Origin: Melioribacter sp.
GTDB lineage: Bacteria > Bacteroidota > Ignavibacteria > Ignavibacteriales > Melioribacteraceae
Direction of reading: 5' to 3'
Length of the DNA: 34,898 bases
NCBI GenBank assembly: GCA_012026935.1
Contig: VEPI01000172.1
Coordinates: forward strand, 51,986-86,883
Positions 16,280 through 23,999 of the stretch are shown in pieces (the stretch's first letter is position 1; each line of letters opens with the position of its first letter). The notes under the pieces are model-generated. The model had not been told where the DNA came from. It was given only the letters and a program-made list of their open reading frames with translations, and made no database searches. Both the position numbers and the translations under genes were made by a program.

Positions 16280-17395
16280 ATGAATCAATTGTGGGATAAA
16301 ATACCAGGACAAATCAGGGCTAAAGAAATTTTAGCAAAAATATGTGAATCAAGGCGTGTTCCACACGCCTTTCTTTTTTGCGGAAATGAAGGAGTCGGAA
16401 AATTTTTTACTGCCATTCAATTTGCATGTATCTTAAATCAAAAATCAGATCAAACAAAATCAGATTCAATTTTTCATAAAATCTCTGCATTACAAGAACC
16501 GTACTTGAAATTAATAATACCACTTCCACGAGGAAAAGGGGAAACCGGTGATGATAATGCAACAGAAAAATTATCCAAGGACGTATTGCTTACTATAGCT
16601 GAAGAAATTGGGGAAAAAAGTAAAAATCCTTATCATAAAATATCAGTTGAGGATGCGAACAATATTAAAATAAATAGTATTAGAGAGATAACGAAATTCG
16701 TAAACACGACTATAGATGAGCTTGATTATCGTTTTGTAATTATAGAAGATGCGCATTTAATGAATGATCAAGCCCAAAATGCATTATTAAAAAACTTAGA
16801 AGAGCCTCCTGAAGGAATAATATTTATTCTTTTGACAACAAATAAAAATAAACTTTTACAAACGATTCAATCACGTTGTTGGCAAATTAATTTTGAACCA
16901 CTTTCAGCTGGATTGATTAAAACAGTACTTGTAAAATATTTTTTCATAGAGCAAGAAATTGCATCAAGAATATCATTTTTTGCAGAAGGTTCAGTTACCT
17001 CTGCAAAAAACTTACTTAATACTGATTTTAATGTTTTACTGGCAAAAACTATATCTTTTTTGAGATTTTCTCTTGGCAAAAAATACAATTTAGCATATAA
17101 TGAACTTAGTATTTTCTTAAAACAGAGTCCGGATGGCTCAATAAAGCAAATTACTCAACTAATTAAAATATGGTTCAATGATGTAGCACGTAATAAATAT
17201 TCTTTGATACAATACTTTTTTGAGGATTATAAAGAAACACTTGTAAAATTTAATGAACGGTTTAACAGGACAAGAATTTTGGAAATATTTAATTCCATAG
17301 ATAAATTGGAAGAAAGTGAAGATAAAAACATCAACTTGAATGTAGTATGTCTTAGTCTTATATTTGAGATAGCTTCTATTTCAATTAGGAACTAA
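16280..17395 (+). CDS. holB: DNA polymerase III subunit delta' (HolB-like)
   Basis: This is the clamp-loader subunit of the replicative polymerase. The AAA+ fold is visible: a degenerate P-loop GNEGVGKF at 35-42 (the S/T after GK is F), Walker B-like IIEDAHLM at 154-161, LLKNLEEPP at 169-177 and the sensor-type SRC at 198-200. The altered P-loop suggests it does not hydrolyse ATP, as known for E. coli delta'. The four zinc-binding cysteines of gamma/tau are absent, and the 371-aa length fits delta'. It is followed 3 bases later by ricT, an order also found in Bacillus. Confidence 0.9.
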   Translation: MNQLWDKIPGQIRAKEILAKICESRRVPHAFLFCGNEGVGKFFTAIQFACILNQKSDQTKSDSIFHKISALQEPYLKLIIPLPRGKGETGDDNATEKLSKDVLLTIAEEIGEKSKNPYHKISVEDANNIKINSIREITKFVNTTIDELDYRFVIIEDAHLMNDQAQNALLKNLEEPPEGIIFILLTTNKNKLLQTIQSRCWQINFEPLSAGLIKTVLVKYFFIEQEIASRISFFAEGSVTSAKNLLNTDFNVLLAKTISFLRFSLGKKYNLAYNELSIFLKQSPDGSIKQITQLIKIWFNDVARNKYSLIQYFFEDYKETLVKFNERFNRTRILEIFNSIDKLEESEDKNINLNVVCLSLIFEIASISIRN

Positions 17396-17398
17396 ATT

Positions 17399-18241
17399 TT
17401 GTTTCATATAGATTCTAAATACCCACAAAATTCTGTTTTATTAACTGATGATAACCAGCAAAATTCTTTTCATAATTCTCTCATTGAATCAATAGTAATT
17501 AATAATATTTACAATAAACATATAAATGTAAGCTCGTGCTTTACATGTGGTGTATGTTATAATGAAAAATTTGTAATTGATTATAGAAAAATAGTAGAAG
17601 TTTCTTGTAATGGATTACTCAATAATGGATTTGTCGAAATACCATCTAATGTAGAAATAAATATCTTTCCTGAAGACTTTATAATTGTTCAAAATAATGA
17701 TTCGCTTGAGATTGCACAGGTGAAACTAATTGGCGAAATGGTAAAACTTAAAAGACATTATCTTGGATTATATGAAGATTTTTTACCAATCTTGATTAGA
17801 AAAGCATCAGTGGAGGATCTCGAGAGAGTTAGAAAAAATATTCAAGATGAAGAACGGGCTGGTCCATTCTTTCGTAGATCAATAGAGAAATTTAATTTGA
17901 ATATGAAATTAGTTAGTATCCATTACCAATTTGACCGTAAGAAACTCTTTTTCTTTTATACTTCGGATGGAAGAGTTGATTTTAGAGAATTAGCAAAGGA
18001 ATTAGCCTCTGAATTCAAAACAAGAATTGAATTAAGGCAGATTGGTGTACGAGATGAGGCAAAAAAAGTGGGCGGGGTAGGTACATGTGGTAGAGAATAT
18101 TGCTGTATTTCTTTTTTATCTAGTTTTAAGAGGATATCTACACAGTTAGCCAATGAACAAAATCTCCTTTCAAGCATGGGAAAATTGAGCGGTCCATGTG
18201 GCAAATTAAAATGTTGTCTTTCATTTGAGGTAGAGTCATAG
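17399..18241 (+). CDS. ricT: PSP1 domain protein (RicT/YaaT-like)
   Basis: The C-terminal PSP1 domain (about residues 120-275) ends with the conserved cysteine clusters C230, C235-C236, C267 and C272-C273 (GTCGREYCC; GPCGKLKCC). In Bacillus, RicT joins RicA and RicF in an Fe-S-bearing complex that affects RNase Y processing. The N-terminus adds C47, C50 and C53, a possible extra metal site. The start is TTG, supported by AGGA 8 bases upstream and by the 3-base spacing from holB. No ricA or ricF partner is in the window, so the complex is inference. Confidence 0.88.
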   Translation: MFHIDSKYPQNSVLLTDDNQQNSFHNSLIESIVINNIYNKHINVSSCFTCGVCYNEKFVIDYRKIVEVSCNGLLNNGFVEIPSNVEINIFPEDFIIVQNNDSLEIAQVKLIGEMVKLKRHYLGLYEDFLPILIRKASVEDLERVRKNIQDEERAGPFFRRSIEKFNLNMKLVSIHYQFDRKKLFFFYTSDGRVDFRELAKELASEFKTRIELRQIGVRDEAKKVGGVGTCGREYCCISFLSSFKRISTQLANEQNLLSSMGKLSGPCGKLKCCLSFEVES

Positions 18242-18289
18242 AAGAAGTCTTTGAGAATTAGCGTTGCAATAATATATATAAGGTAAAGT

Positions 18290-19141
18290 ATGAGTTTGAT
18301 CAATAAAATTGCGATCATTGGAGCAGGCACTATGGGTAGTGGTATTGCCCATGTTTTTTCACAATATGGGTTTTAGATATTTTTGATTGATGCGGAGCAA
18401 ATTTATGTTGATAAGGGACTAAGTTCTATAAACAATAATATGGATAGGCAAGTTAAAAAAGGCTTAATAACTGCTGAAGATAAAAACAACTTTCTAAATA
18501 ATATTGTTCCCTTAGTCGGACATAAAAATATTGATCAAGATACAGATCTTATCATCGAGGCAATATATGAGAATAAACATGCTAAATTATCTTTATTAAA
18601 AGATCTAAACAATATACTTAATCCTGATTGTATTATTACATCGAATACATCTTCAATCTCTATAACTGAATTAGGAAAAAATATCCGCAGTGACAAATTC
18701 TTAGGCATGCATTTTATGAACCCAGTTCCTGTTATGCAATTAGTAGAACTAATAAGAGGATATTCTACTTCTGATGAAACTTTTAAAACTATATATGAGT
18801 TAGCAATAAAAATCGGGAAAAAGCCAGTAGAAGTATTTGATTATCCTGGTTTTATATCTAACAGAATCTTAATGCCTATGATAAACGAGGCTATATTTGC
18901 TTTGTATGAAGGTGTGGCTAAAGCTGAAGATATAGATAATGTAATGAAATTGGGAATGAATCACCCGATGGGTCCCTTGACCTTGGCTGATTTTATTGGT
19001 CTGGATGTTTGTTTAGATATTATGGAAGTATTATACGAAGGATTTCAAGATTCAAAATATAGGCCTTGTCCATTACTTAAAAAGATGGTAAATGCAGGGA
19101 GATTAGGCAGGAAGACAAAAAAGGGTTTTTTTGAGTATTAG
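18290..19141 (+). pseudogene. 3-hydroxyacyl-CoA dehydrogenase, interrupted by an in-frame amber codon
   Basis: The product would oxidise 3-hydroxyacyl-CoA with NAD, as in fatty-acid oxidation or butanoate metabolism. Reading from the ATG at 18290 (with AAGGTAAAG upstream) gives the Rossmann motif GAGTMGSG at 11-18, then TAG at 18374-18376 (codon 29), then the rest in the same frame: SNTSS, GMHFMNPVPVM and a C-terminal domain ending KKGFFEY. Total would be 283 aa, a normal length. A TTG at 18383 could restart translation but would lose the NAD-binding glycines. Everything after the stop looks intact, so the mutation is recent, a sequencing error, or suppressed. TAG ends other genes here, so the code is not generally reassigned. 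Confidence 0.8.
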
Positions 19142-19145
19142 TCAA

Positions 19146-19165
19146 TGCATAATGTATATTATGTA
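19146..19165. terminator. Weak bidirectional hairpin between convergent genes
   Basis: CATAAT (19148-19153) and ATTATG (19158-19163) pair around a GTAT loop, and outer bases extend the stem to 8 pairs including one G-T. It lies in the 38-base gap between convergent genes. The stem is AT-rich and has no clear T-run on either side, so terminator activity is doubtful. Confidence 0.25.
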
Positions 19166-19179
19166 AACTATATAATAAT

Positions 19180-20112
19180 TTAATTTAAAAAAGCATCAAT
19201 AAATAAGGTTGCATTAAATTCTTCAATATCGTCGATTGTCTCACCTACCCCTATATATTTAATTGGTAGTCTGTTCCTTAAACTTAGCTGCAAGATTGCA
19301 CCACCTTTAGCTGTACCATCCAACTTGGTTAGTATCATACCTGTAATTTTTGAACTCTTATTAAATGAATCAACTTGGGAGTTAACATTCTGGCCTGAAT
19401 TAGAATCGAGGACTAATAAAATCTCGTTGGGAGCATAATGTAATAATCTATTAGTAACTTTTAAAATTTTTGATAGTTCCTGCATTAGGTCCGAATTATT
19501 GTGAAGTCGTCCCGCAGTATCAATTAAAACAATGTCATAGCTGTTAACTATTGCAATATTTAATGTATCAAACACAACTGAAGAAGGATCATTTGAATTA
19601 ACTTCAACAAGTTCAACACCAATTCGATTGGACCATGTTTTAAGTTGATCATTAGCAGCTGCACGGAAAGTATCAGCAGAAGCAATAATTACCTTCTTCC
19701 CTTCTAATTTATATTTATAGGCAAGTTTTGCTAGTGTTGTTGTTTTACCAGACCCATTAACACCAACAATCATTATTACATACGGTCTAAATTTTTCAAT
19801 TTCTGAGTGATTATTAGAATTTAATTCTTTATGAAAAATATTAAGTAGTTCTTCACGCATTATTTTTTTTATATTTTCTAGAGACCTATCATTAGTGTTT
19901 AATAGCGAAGTTCGGGTCTTATTAATTATTTTCTCGGTGAGTTCACTCCCTAGATCACTACTAAGTAAAATTGCTTCTAATTCGTTAAATGTTTCGTCAT
20001 CTAAAATAACTTTTCGTGATATTACTTCTGTAATTCTATTGAAAAGGTTATTGCGAGTTTTCGATAATCCTACTTTTAATTTATCAATTGTTAATTTTTG
20101 TAATATTTTCAT
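19180..20112 (-). CDS. ftsY: Signal recognition particle receptor FtsY
   Basis: FtsY is the membrane-associated GTPase that docks SRP-ribosome complexes at the translocon. The N domain (about 1-95) precedes the G domain with GVNGSGKT at 117-124, DTAGRL, and TKLDGTAKGG near the C-terminus. At 310 aa it lacks the long acidic A domain of E. coli FtsY, as do many bacterial FtsY proteins. The start overlaps the end of pgsA by 29 bases, so the two are translationally linked. It converges on the dehydrogenase gene with only 38 bases between. Confidence 0.96.
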   Translation of the reverse strand: MKILQKLTIDKLKVGLSKTRNNLFNRITEVISRKVILDDETFNELEAILLSSDLGSELTEKIINKTRTSLLNTNDRSLENIKKIMREELLNIFHKELNSNNHSEIEKFRPYVIMIVGVNGSGKTTTLAKLAYKYKLEGKKVIIASADTFRAAANDQLKTWSNRIGVELVEVNSNDPSSVVFDTLNIAIVNSYDIVLIDTAGRLHNNSDLMQELSKILKVTNRLLHYAPNEILLVLDSNSGQNVNSQVDSFNKSSKITGMILTKLDGTAKGGAILQLSLRNRLPIKYIGVGETIDDIEEFNATLFIDAFLN

Positions 20113-20689
20113 TACTGTTCCACTTTATCATTTCAATTGCTCTTATTATATATCCAACAAATGAAGCTGCACAAAAAGAGCAACTTAAAATTAAAATTAG
20201 TTTGTAAAAAAGTTCTGAATGATTAATTTGGAATAAAGTTATAATAATAAATAAACCGATAGAAAAGACTGTCAATTTGCCTAGCAAATTTGATGGCAAT
20301 ACTTTCCCTATCTTTTGAGAAATAACAATCCCGCCAATAAATATTAATAAATCTCTTATTAAAACTATCCAGAAAAAAAATGCAGGGATTTCATTCAACA
20401 AATAAAGATTAATCACAATCAAAGCCACAAGAATTTTATCTGCAAGAGGATCAATTATTTTTCCAAGTTCTGAAATTGTATTTGTTTTTCTCGCTACAAA
20501 GCCGTCCAATAAATCTGAAACAAAAGCAATAAAAATTAATATTAAAATAAAAGTCCGGACATTTTCAATTGTACTGTAGTTATTAAATAAAAATAAGAAA
20601 GGAACAAATAATAAAAGTCTGAAAGAACTGATTAGGTTTGGCAGCAATAATATTTCTTTAAATTTTATTTTCATATTATTAATCTTCAT
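20084..20689 (-). CDS. pgsA: CDP-alcohol phosphatidyltransferase (PgsA-like)
   Basis: This is an integral membrane enzyme of phospholipid synthesis, most likely CDP-diacylglycerol-glycerol-3-phosphate 3-phosphatidyltransferase. The family signature DGx2ARx8Gx3Dx3D is complete: DGFVARK, then ELGKIIDPLAD. Several hydrophobic helices surround it. I start at the ATG at 20689 (AAAGAG just upstream, 11-base overlap with purF); the ATG at 20674 is equally possible and would avoid the overlap. Its end overlaps ftsY by 29 bases. Substrate specificity within the family is inference. Confidence 0.88.
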   Translation of the reverse strand: MKINNMKIKFKEILLLPNLISSFRLLLFVPFLFLFNNYSTIENVRTFILILIFIAFVSDLLDGFVARKTNTISELGKIIDPLADKILVALIVINLYLLNEIPAFFFWIVLIRDLLIFIGGIVISQKIGKVLPSNLLGKLTVFSIGLFIIITLFQINHSELFYKLILILSCSFCAASFVGYIIRAIEMIKWNSNENITKINN

Positions 20690-22163
20690 AAATCTCTTTT
20701 GTGATACCCATATCAACTTCAATAGGATATTTTCCGGAAAAACAAGCTGTGCAAAAATCATCCGGTGAATGGTCAATCATGGCTTCTAGCAATTCATCTA
20801 TTGTTAAATATTCAAGACTATCAACTTCTAAATATTTTCGTATCTCTTCTATATTACTTTTGAATTTGTTCGCAATCAATTCTTGTTTAGAAGGAAAATC
20901 CATTCCATAGTAACATGGGCTAATAATTGGTGGTGAAGAAATTCTCAAATGAATTTCTTTTGGTTTAGCTTCTCTCAACAATTTTACTAATTGCTTAGAT
21001 GTCGTCCCACGTACAATTGAATCATCAATTAGTACGACAGTTTTATTTTCAAGAACACCCTTAACTGTATTGAATTTAATTTTGACACCTATTTCCCTCG
21101 CCTTTTGGCCCGGTAGAATAAATGTTCTACCAATATAATGGCTTCTTATCAAACCAATTTCGAGTCGTGAATTAATTCCTTGCTTGGCTAATTGCGTTTG
21201 AAATCCTATCGCTGCTGTATTCGAACTATCTGGAACACTAATGACGATTATTTTATCACCATCTTTGTCTGTTACAGGATGTTTTTGAGCAAGTACCTTC
21301 CCTAATTTTCTTCTCATCTTATCTACGTTAGAACCAAATACTCTACTGTCGGGGCGAGAAAAATAAATATATTCAAAAATGCAGTGTTTTGGCTGAACAC
21401 AGTCATCAAAAATATATTGTGAATTATACTCCCCTGCTTTGTGAGACGCTTGATCAATTATGATTAGCTCACCAGGTTCAACATCTCTAATAAGTGTAGC
21501 AGAATTAATGTCTAATGCACATGTTTCAGAAGTAATGATGAATGAACCATTTAATTTTCCAATACTTAAAGGTCTAAAACCATTTGGGTCTCTTGCACCA
21601 ATTAATTTATCATTAGTTAGAATGACAATACTATAAGCCCCTTTAACTTTTTGTAAAGCTTCTTTTATCTGGTCTATTTGATTTTCTAATTTACTTCGTG
21701 CAATTAAATGTAATATTACTTCAGTATCGCTTGTTGTTTGGAAAATTGCACCATCGTTAACAAGTTCTTCTCGAAGTGATTTAGCATTAGTTAAGTTGCC
21801 GTTATGGGCTATTGCTAAATTTCCTAATCGGTAATTAACAGTAAAAGGTTGAATATTTTTAGAAGAATCAGAAGCTCCTGTAGTAGAGTATCTATTATGT
21901 CCAATTGCTGCAAATCCGGAAAGATGATTATCAAATATTTTCTCATCGTTAAAAATTTCCGAGATTAAACCTAAACTTTTATGAATATTAAATATCGGCT
22001 TCCCAAATTCACTTTTTGATAGTGTAACAATACCTGCAGCTTCCTGTCCTCTATGTTGTAATGCCAACAAACCGTAATACGTTGTTATAGCGGCGTCTTT
22101 CCCGCCATAAAATCCGAATACCCCGCAGTTACATCTTGGTTTATCAACTGTAAGATCAATCAT
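20679..22163 (-). CDS. purF: Amidophosphoribosyltransferase PurF
   Basis: PurF catalyses the first committed purine step, moving glutamine nitrogen to PRPP. A 12-residue propeptide precedes the nucleophile C13 (CGVFG), so the enzyme should be processed like the Bacillus form. The PRPP loop is VLIDDSIVRGTTSK (about 377-390). C261, C417, C471 and C474 correspond to the four 4Fe-4S ligands of the Bacillus-type enzyme. Length is 494 aa. AGGA lies a few bases before the ATG. It is separated from the upstream tRNA gene by a strong terminator, so it needs its own promoter within about 30 bases, and none is obvious. Confidence 0.97.
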   Translation of the reverse strand: MIDLTVDKPRCNCGVFGFYGGKDAAITTYYGLLALQHRGQEAAGIVTLSKSEFGKPIFNIHKSLGLISEIFNDEKIFDNHLSGFAAIGHNRYSTTGASDSSKNIQPFTVNYRLGNLAIAHNGNLTNAKSLREELVNDGAIFQTTSDTEVILHLIARSKLENQIDQIKEALQKVKGAYSIVILTNDKLIGARDPNGFRPLSIGKLNGSFIITSETCALDINSATLIRDVEPGELIIIDQASHKAGEYNSQYIFDDCVQPKHCIFEYIYFSRPDSRVFGSNVDKMRRKLGKVLAQKHPVTDKDGDKIIVISVPDSSNTAAIGFQTQLAKQGINSRLEIGLIRSHYIGRTFILPGQKAREIGVKIKFNTVKGVLENKTVVLIDDSIVRGTTSKQLVKLLREAKPKEIHLRISSPPIISPCYYGMDFPSKQELIANKFKSNIEEIRKYLEVDSLEYLTIDELLEAMIDHSPDDFCTACFSGKYPIEVDMGITKEIYED

Positions 22164-22193
22164 TATTATCCTAGAATTTTTTAGTTACTATGA

Positions 22194-22219
22194 AAAAGGC
22201 ACATACTTTATGTGCCTTG
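22194..22219 (-). terminator. Intrinsic terminator after tRNA-Pro
   Basis: A perfect 10-bp stem (AAGGCACATA at 22197-22206 with its complement at 22210-22219) has a 3-base loop. Read on the minus strand it is followed by a run of T (22194-22198). It lies 4 bases after the tRNA CCA end and before purF. Confidence 0.85.
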
Positions 22220-22223
22220 TAGA

Positions 22224-22300
22224 TGGTCGGAACGGCGGGATTTGAACCCGCGACCCCTTGAACCCCATTCAAGTGCGCTACCGGGCTGCGCTACGTTCCG
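22224..22300 (-). tRNA. tRNA-Pro (anticodon GGG)
   Basis: The minus strand folds into a full cloverleaf: 7-bp acceptor stem CGGAACG/CGTTCCG, D-stem GCGC/GCGC, anticodon stem CTTGA/TCAAG with loop ATGGGGT, T-stem GCGGG/CCCGC with TTCAAAT loop, and an encoded ACCA end. The anticodon GGG (22264-22266 on the plus strand as CCC) reads proline CCC and probably CCT codons. It begins 3 bases after the merR stop codon and is followed by a terminator. Confidence 0.97.
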
Positions 22301-22303
22301 GAT

Positions 22304-22681
22304 TTACATTGCAGCCTGTAAATATTGTAAAAAGTTTTTTAGCTCTTCTAAATCTTTTTTTAAAGGACGCGGTGAAATAATTTTTTGTTTATTCGATTCA
22401 CTTTCACTTTGTGTGTTTTGTAAATTAGGTTCTAGTACCAGATCACTTAAAATCTTTTTTGCACCTTCAATAGTATATTTTTCCTCACGTAATAATCTTT
22501 TAATCTGAAGAATTAGTTTAATATCCTTATTCGTATAGATTCTATTCCCGGCTCTATTCTTTCCTGGTTTTAATTGTTCAAATTCAGTTTCCCAATATCT
22601 TAAAATGTACTGCTCTAATCCTGCTAACTTGCTAACTTCACTTATAGAGTAGTATAATTTTTTTAGTCCAAAATCTTTCAT
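22304..22681 (-). CDS. MerR-family transcriptional regulator
   Basis: This DNA-binding protein of 125 aa has an N-terminal MerR winged-helix domain (about residues 8-76: YSISEVSKLAGLEQYILRYW, then NRIYTNKDIKLI). There is no recognisable ligand domain; the C-terminal 40 residues are short and polar. AAGGA is placed well before the ATG. The coding region ends 3 bases before tRNA-Pro and both probably come from one transcript. Its target is unknown; it belongs to the small MerR type (HTH only) common in Bacteroidota and Chlorobi. Confidence 0.88.
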   Translation of the reverse strand: MKDFGLKKLYYSISEVSKLAGLEQYILRYWETEFEQLKPGKNRAGNRIYTNKDIKLILQIKRLLREEKYTIEGAKKILSDLVLEPNLQNTQSESESNKQKIISPRPLKKDLEELKNFLQYLQAAM

Positions 22682-22705
22682 GGCTTTGTCCTTAAAATCT
22701 AATAG

Positions 22706-22736
22706 TTAAGATAGATTAAGAAAAATATAATCGCAA
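22706..22736 (-). promoter_or_regulatory. Candidate promoter for merR-tRNA-Pro
   Basis: On the minus strand TTG (plus 22734-22736) is followed after 20 bases by TATCTTAA (plus 22706-22713), resembling TTG-N19/23-TAnnTTTG with the same spacing as the M23 gene promoter. It lies 25 bases upstream of the merR ATG, with AAGGA in between. Confidence 0.4.
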
Positions 22737-22755
22737 TAATTGAGTTTACGCGTAA

Positions 22756-23187
22756 TTAATTTTTCTTTAATATTTTTGTTAATGTATAAACAGCAGAAAG
22801 AAAACTAATTTCCTTAAAACCGGAAATGTAACCATCACATTTTGAAGTTGTTAGAAAAGTATTTCTAAATATTTCTCTAGAAGCCAGGTTAGATAAATGA
22901 ACTTCAATTTTTGGAACTTTTACATTCTCAAGTGCATCGCGTATTGCTATAGATGTATGTGTAAACCCACCGGGATTGATGATAATACCGTCATAATTGT
23001 TAGCATTATTTATAGTATTGACTATCTCTGCTTCAGCGTTCGATTGGAAAAACGTAAAATTTACGTCATTAAATTCACTCTTGATGAGCGTATTAATTTC
23101 ATCTAAAGTCAGTGAGCCGTAATTTGTTTTATCTCGCACTCCTAACATATTAAGATTAGCGCCATTAATAACAAGTATCTTAATCAT
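22756..23187 (-). CDS. aroQ: 3-dehydroquinate dehydratase, type II
   Basis: This enzyme converts 3-dehydroquinate to 3-dehydroshikimate in the shikimate pathway. It has the type II fold markers: NGANLNMLG at 8-16, R18 and Y23 of the active-site lid, NPGGFTHTS at 71-79, and H97 in EVHLSN. Length is 143 aa, normal for the dodecameric family. It overlaps the upstream 89-aa gene by 4 bases and is the last gene of that minus-strand unit. Confidence 0.94.
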   Translation of the reverse strand: MIKILVINGANLNMLGVRDKTNYGSLTLDEINTLIKSEFNDVNFTFFQSNAEAEIVNTINNANNYDGIIINPGGFTHTSIAIRDALENVKVPKIEVHLSNLASREIFRNTFLTTSKCDGYISGFKEISFLSAVYTLTKILKKN

Positions 23188-23453
23188 TTCTCATTTATCT
23201 CTTCAATTATTTCTCTAATCCTTGGAGGAAGATACTTTTCTTCCACACCAAGATCTTTTAGTGCAGATGTAAGAATCATTACTTTTTTTTGTAGTGTTGA
23301 TAATTTATTTATAACTATTGTTTTATCTTCTTTAACAATACAATAACCGCCCTTAAAATCCCCTCTCTCAAATCTAACTTTTGCTCCAAGTTCTTGTGCA
23401 ATCTGTTTTAAATCCTGAAGAATTGTTTCGAATTCTTTTTCTTTAATTTTCAT
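23184..23453 (-). CDS. Conserved hypothetical protein, 89 aa
   Basis: I cannot name the family with confidence. The protein is cytosolic and mixed-charge, with an amphipathic N-terminal helix (about 1-22), a central beta region (AKVRFERGDFKGGYCIVKED) and a C-terminal helical part ending in PPRIREIIEEI. The pattern KVRFERGDFKGG resembles small proteins I associate with Bacteroidota genomes, without a known function. It overlaps aroQ by 4 bases and the upstream membrane-protein gene by 11, so it belongs to a tight three-gene unit. Confidence 0.7.
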   Translation of the reverse strand: MKIKEKEFETILQDLKQIAQELGAKVRFERGDFKGGYCIVKEDKTIVINKLSTLQKKVMILTSALKDLGVEEKYLPPRIREIIEEINEK

Positions 23454-23964
23454 TCGACTTCTGTAGAGGCTTAAATAATACTAGAATAATTATTGATATG
23501 TAAGAAAATATTTCTATTAAAGAAAAACTGCTCAATTTTGTAATTCGTTCTTTTATCAGTTCTATAATAGGACTAACTTCATTAATGTTAGCAAGTCCAA
23601 GCCTTATAATTTTATAATCAATCAAAGATAAGTATATTTCGAATGGAGCAGTAATAATTATTATTAAGGTTATAATAAATAACCACCCATTTCTTCTAAG
23701 GTTCAATTTTGAGATTACAATAAAAGTCAAAAAGAGTAATAGAAAGCATGCATATGTTATTAGATTTGAAATGATTAAAGGGACCAAAAGAGAAATTGCT
23801 GAAGATAAATTATTAGTATAGTAAAATGTTCTAAGATTTAGTTCAACCGGTTCAAATAGTTGGTACACTGCTATTTGACGGGCTATATATCCACCTAGCC
23901 AAACAGTAAAAAAAATAATTGTGAACAGTAAAACTGTTTTAGAGAAAATATTTAGATTCTTCAT
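23443..23964 (-). CDS. Hypothetical four-helix membrane protein
   Basis: This is a 173-aa protein with four strongly hydrophobic stretches, at about residues 10-30, 54-85, 93-112 and 148-166. It has no signal peptidase site and no motif I recognise. An extramembrane loop of about 30 residues (SLIDYKIIRLGLANINEVSP and following) lies between helices 3 and 4. It is the first gene of the unit with the 89-aa gene and aroQ, and is divergent from ppx with 35 bases between start codons. Function unknown. Confidence 0.7.
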   Translation of the reverse strand: MKNLNIFSKTVLLFTIIFFTVWLGGYIARQIAVYQLFEPVELNLRTFYYTNNLSSAISLLVPLIISNLITYACFLLLFLTFIVISKLNLRRNGWLFIITLIIIITAPFEIYLSLIDYKIIRLGLANINEVSPIIELIKERITKLSSFSLIEIFSYISIIILVLFKPLQKSNEN

Positions 23965-23971
23965 GTGAGAT

Positions 23972-23989
23972 TACTTTTGTACAAAAATA
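23972..23989. promoter_or_regulatory. Back-to-back -7 boxes of divergent promoters
   Basis: TACTTTTG at 23972-23979 (plus) and TATTTTTG (minus; plus 23982-23989) each match TAnnTTTG exactly and are only 2 bases apart. They share the palindrome TTTTGTACAAAA. Each would place a start shortly before its gene's ATG. No convincing TTG box exists on either side, so the call is tentative. Confidence 0.4.
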
Positions 23990-23999
23990 AATAAAAAAT

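Noticed and set aside
17956-18330. 124-aa minus-strand ORF antisense to ricT and the start of the dehydrogenase gene
   Set aside because: The sense strand carries the conserved PSP1 cysteine clusters; the antisense frame has low complexity and no ribosome-binding site.
17129-20550. Stretch of about 3.4 kb with no CCGG while the first 10 kb are rich in it
   Set aside because: Seen by eye only; expected number at this base composition is small, and the genes are ordinary housekeeping genes, so it is not evidence of transfer.
22212-22508. Plus-strand ORF across tRNA-Pro (reads SERRDLNPRPLEPHSS)
   Set aside because: It is the antisense translation of a tRNA gene, a well-known false protein, and continues antisense to merR.
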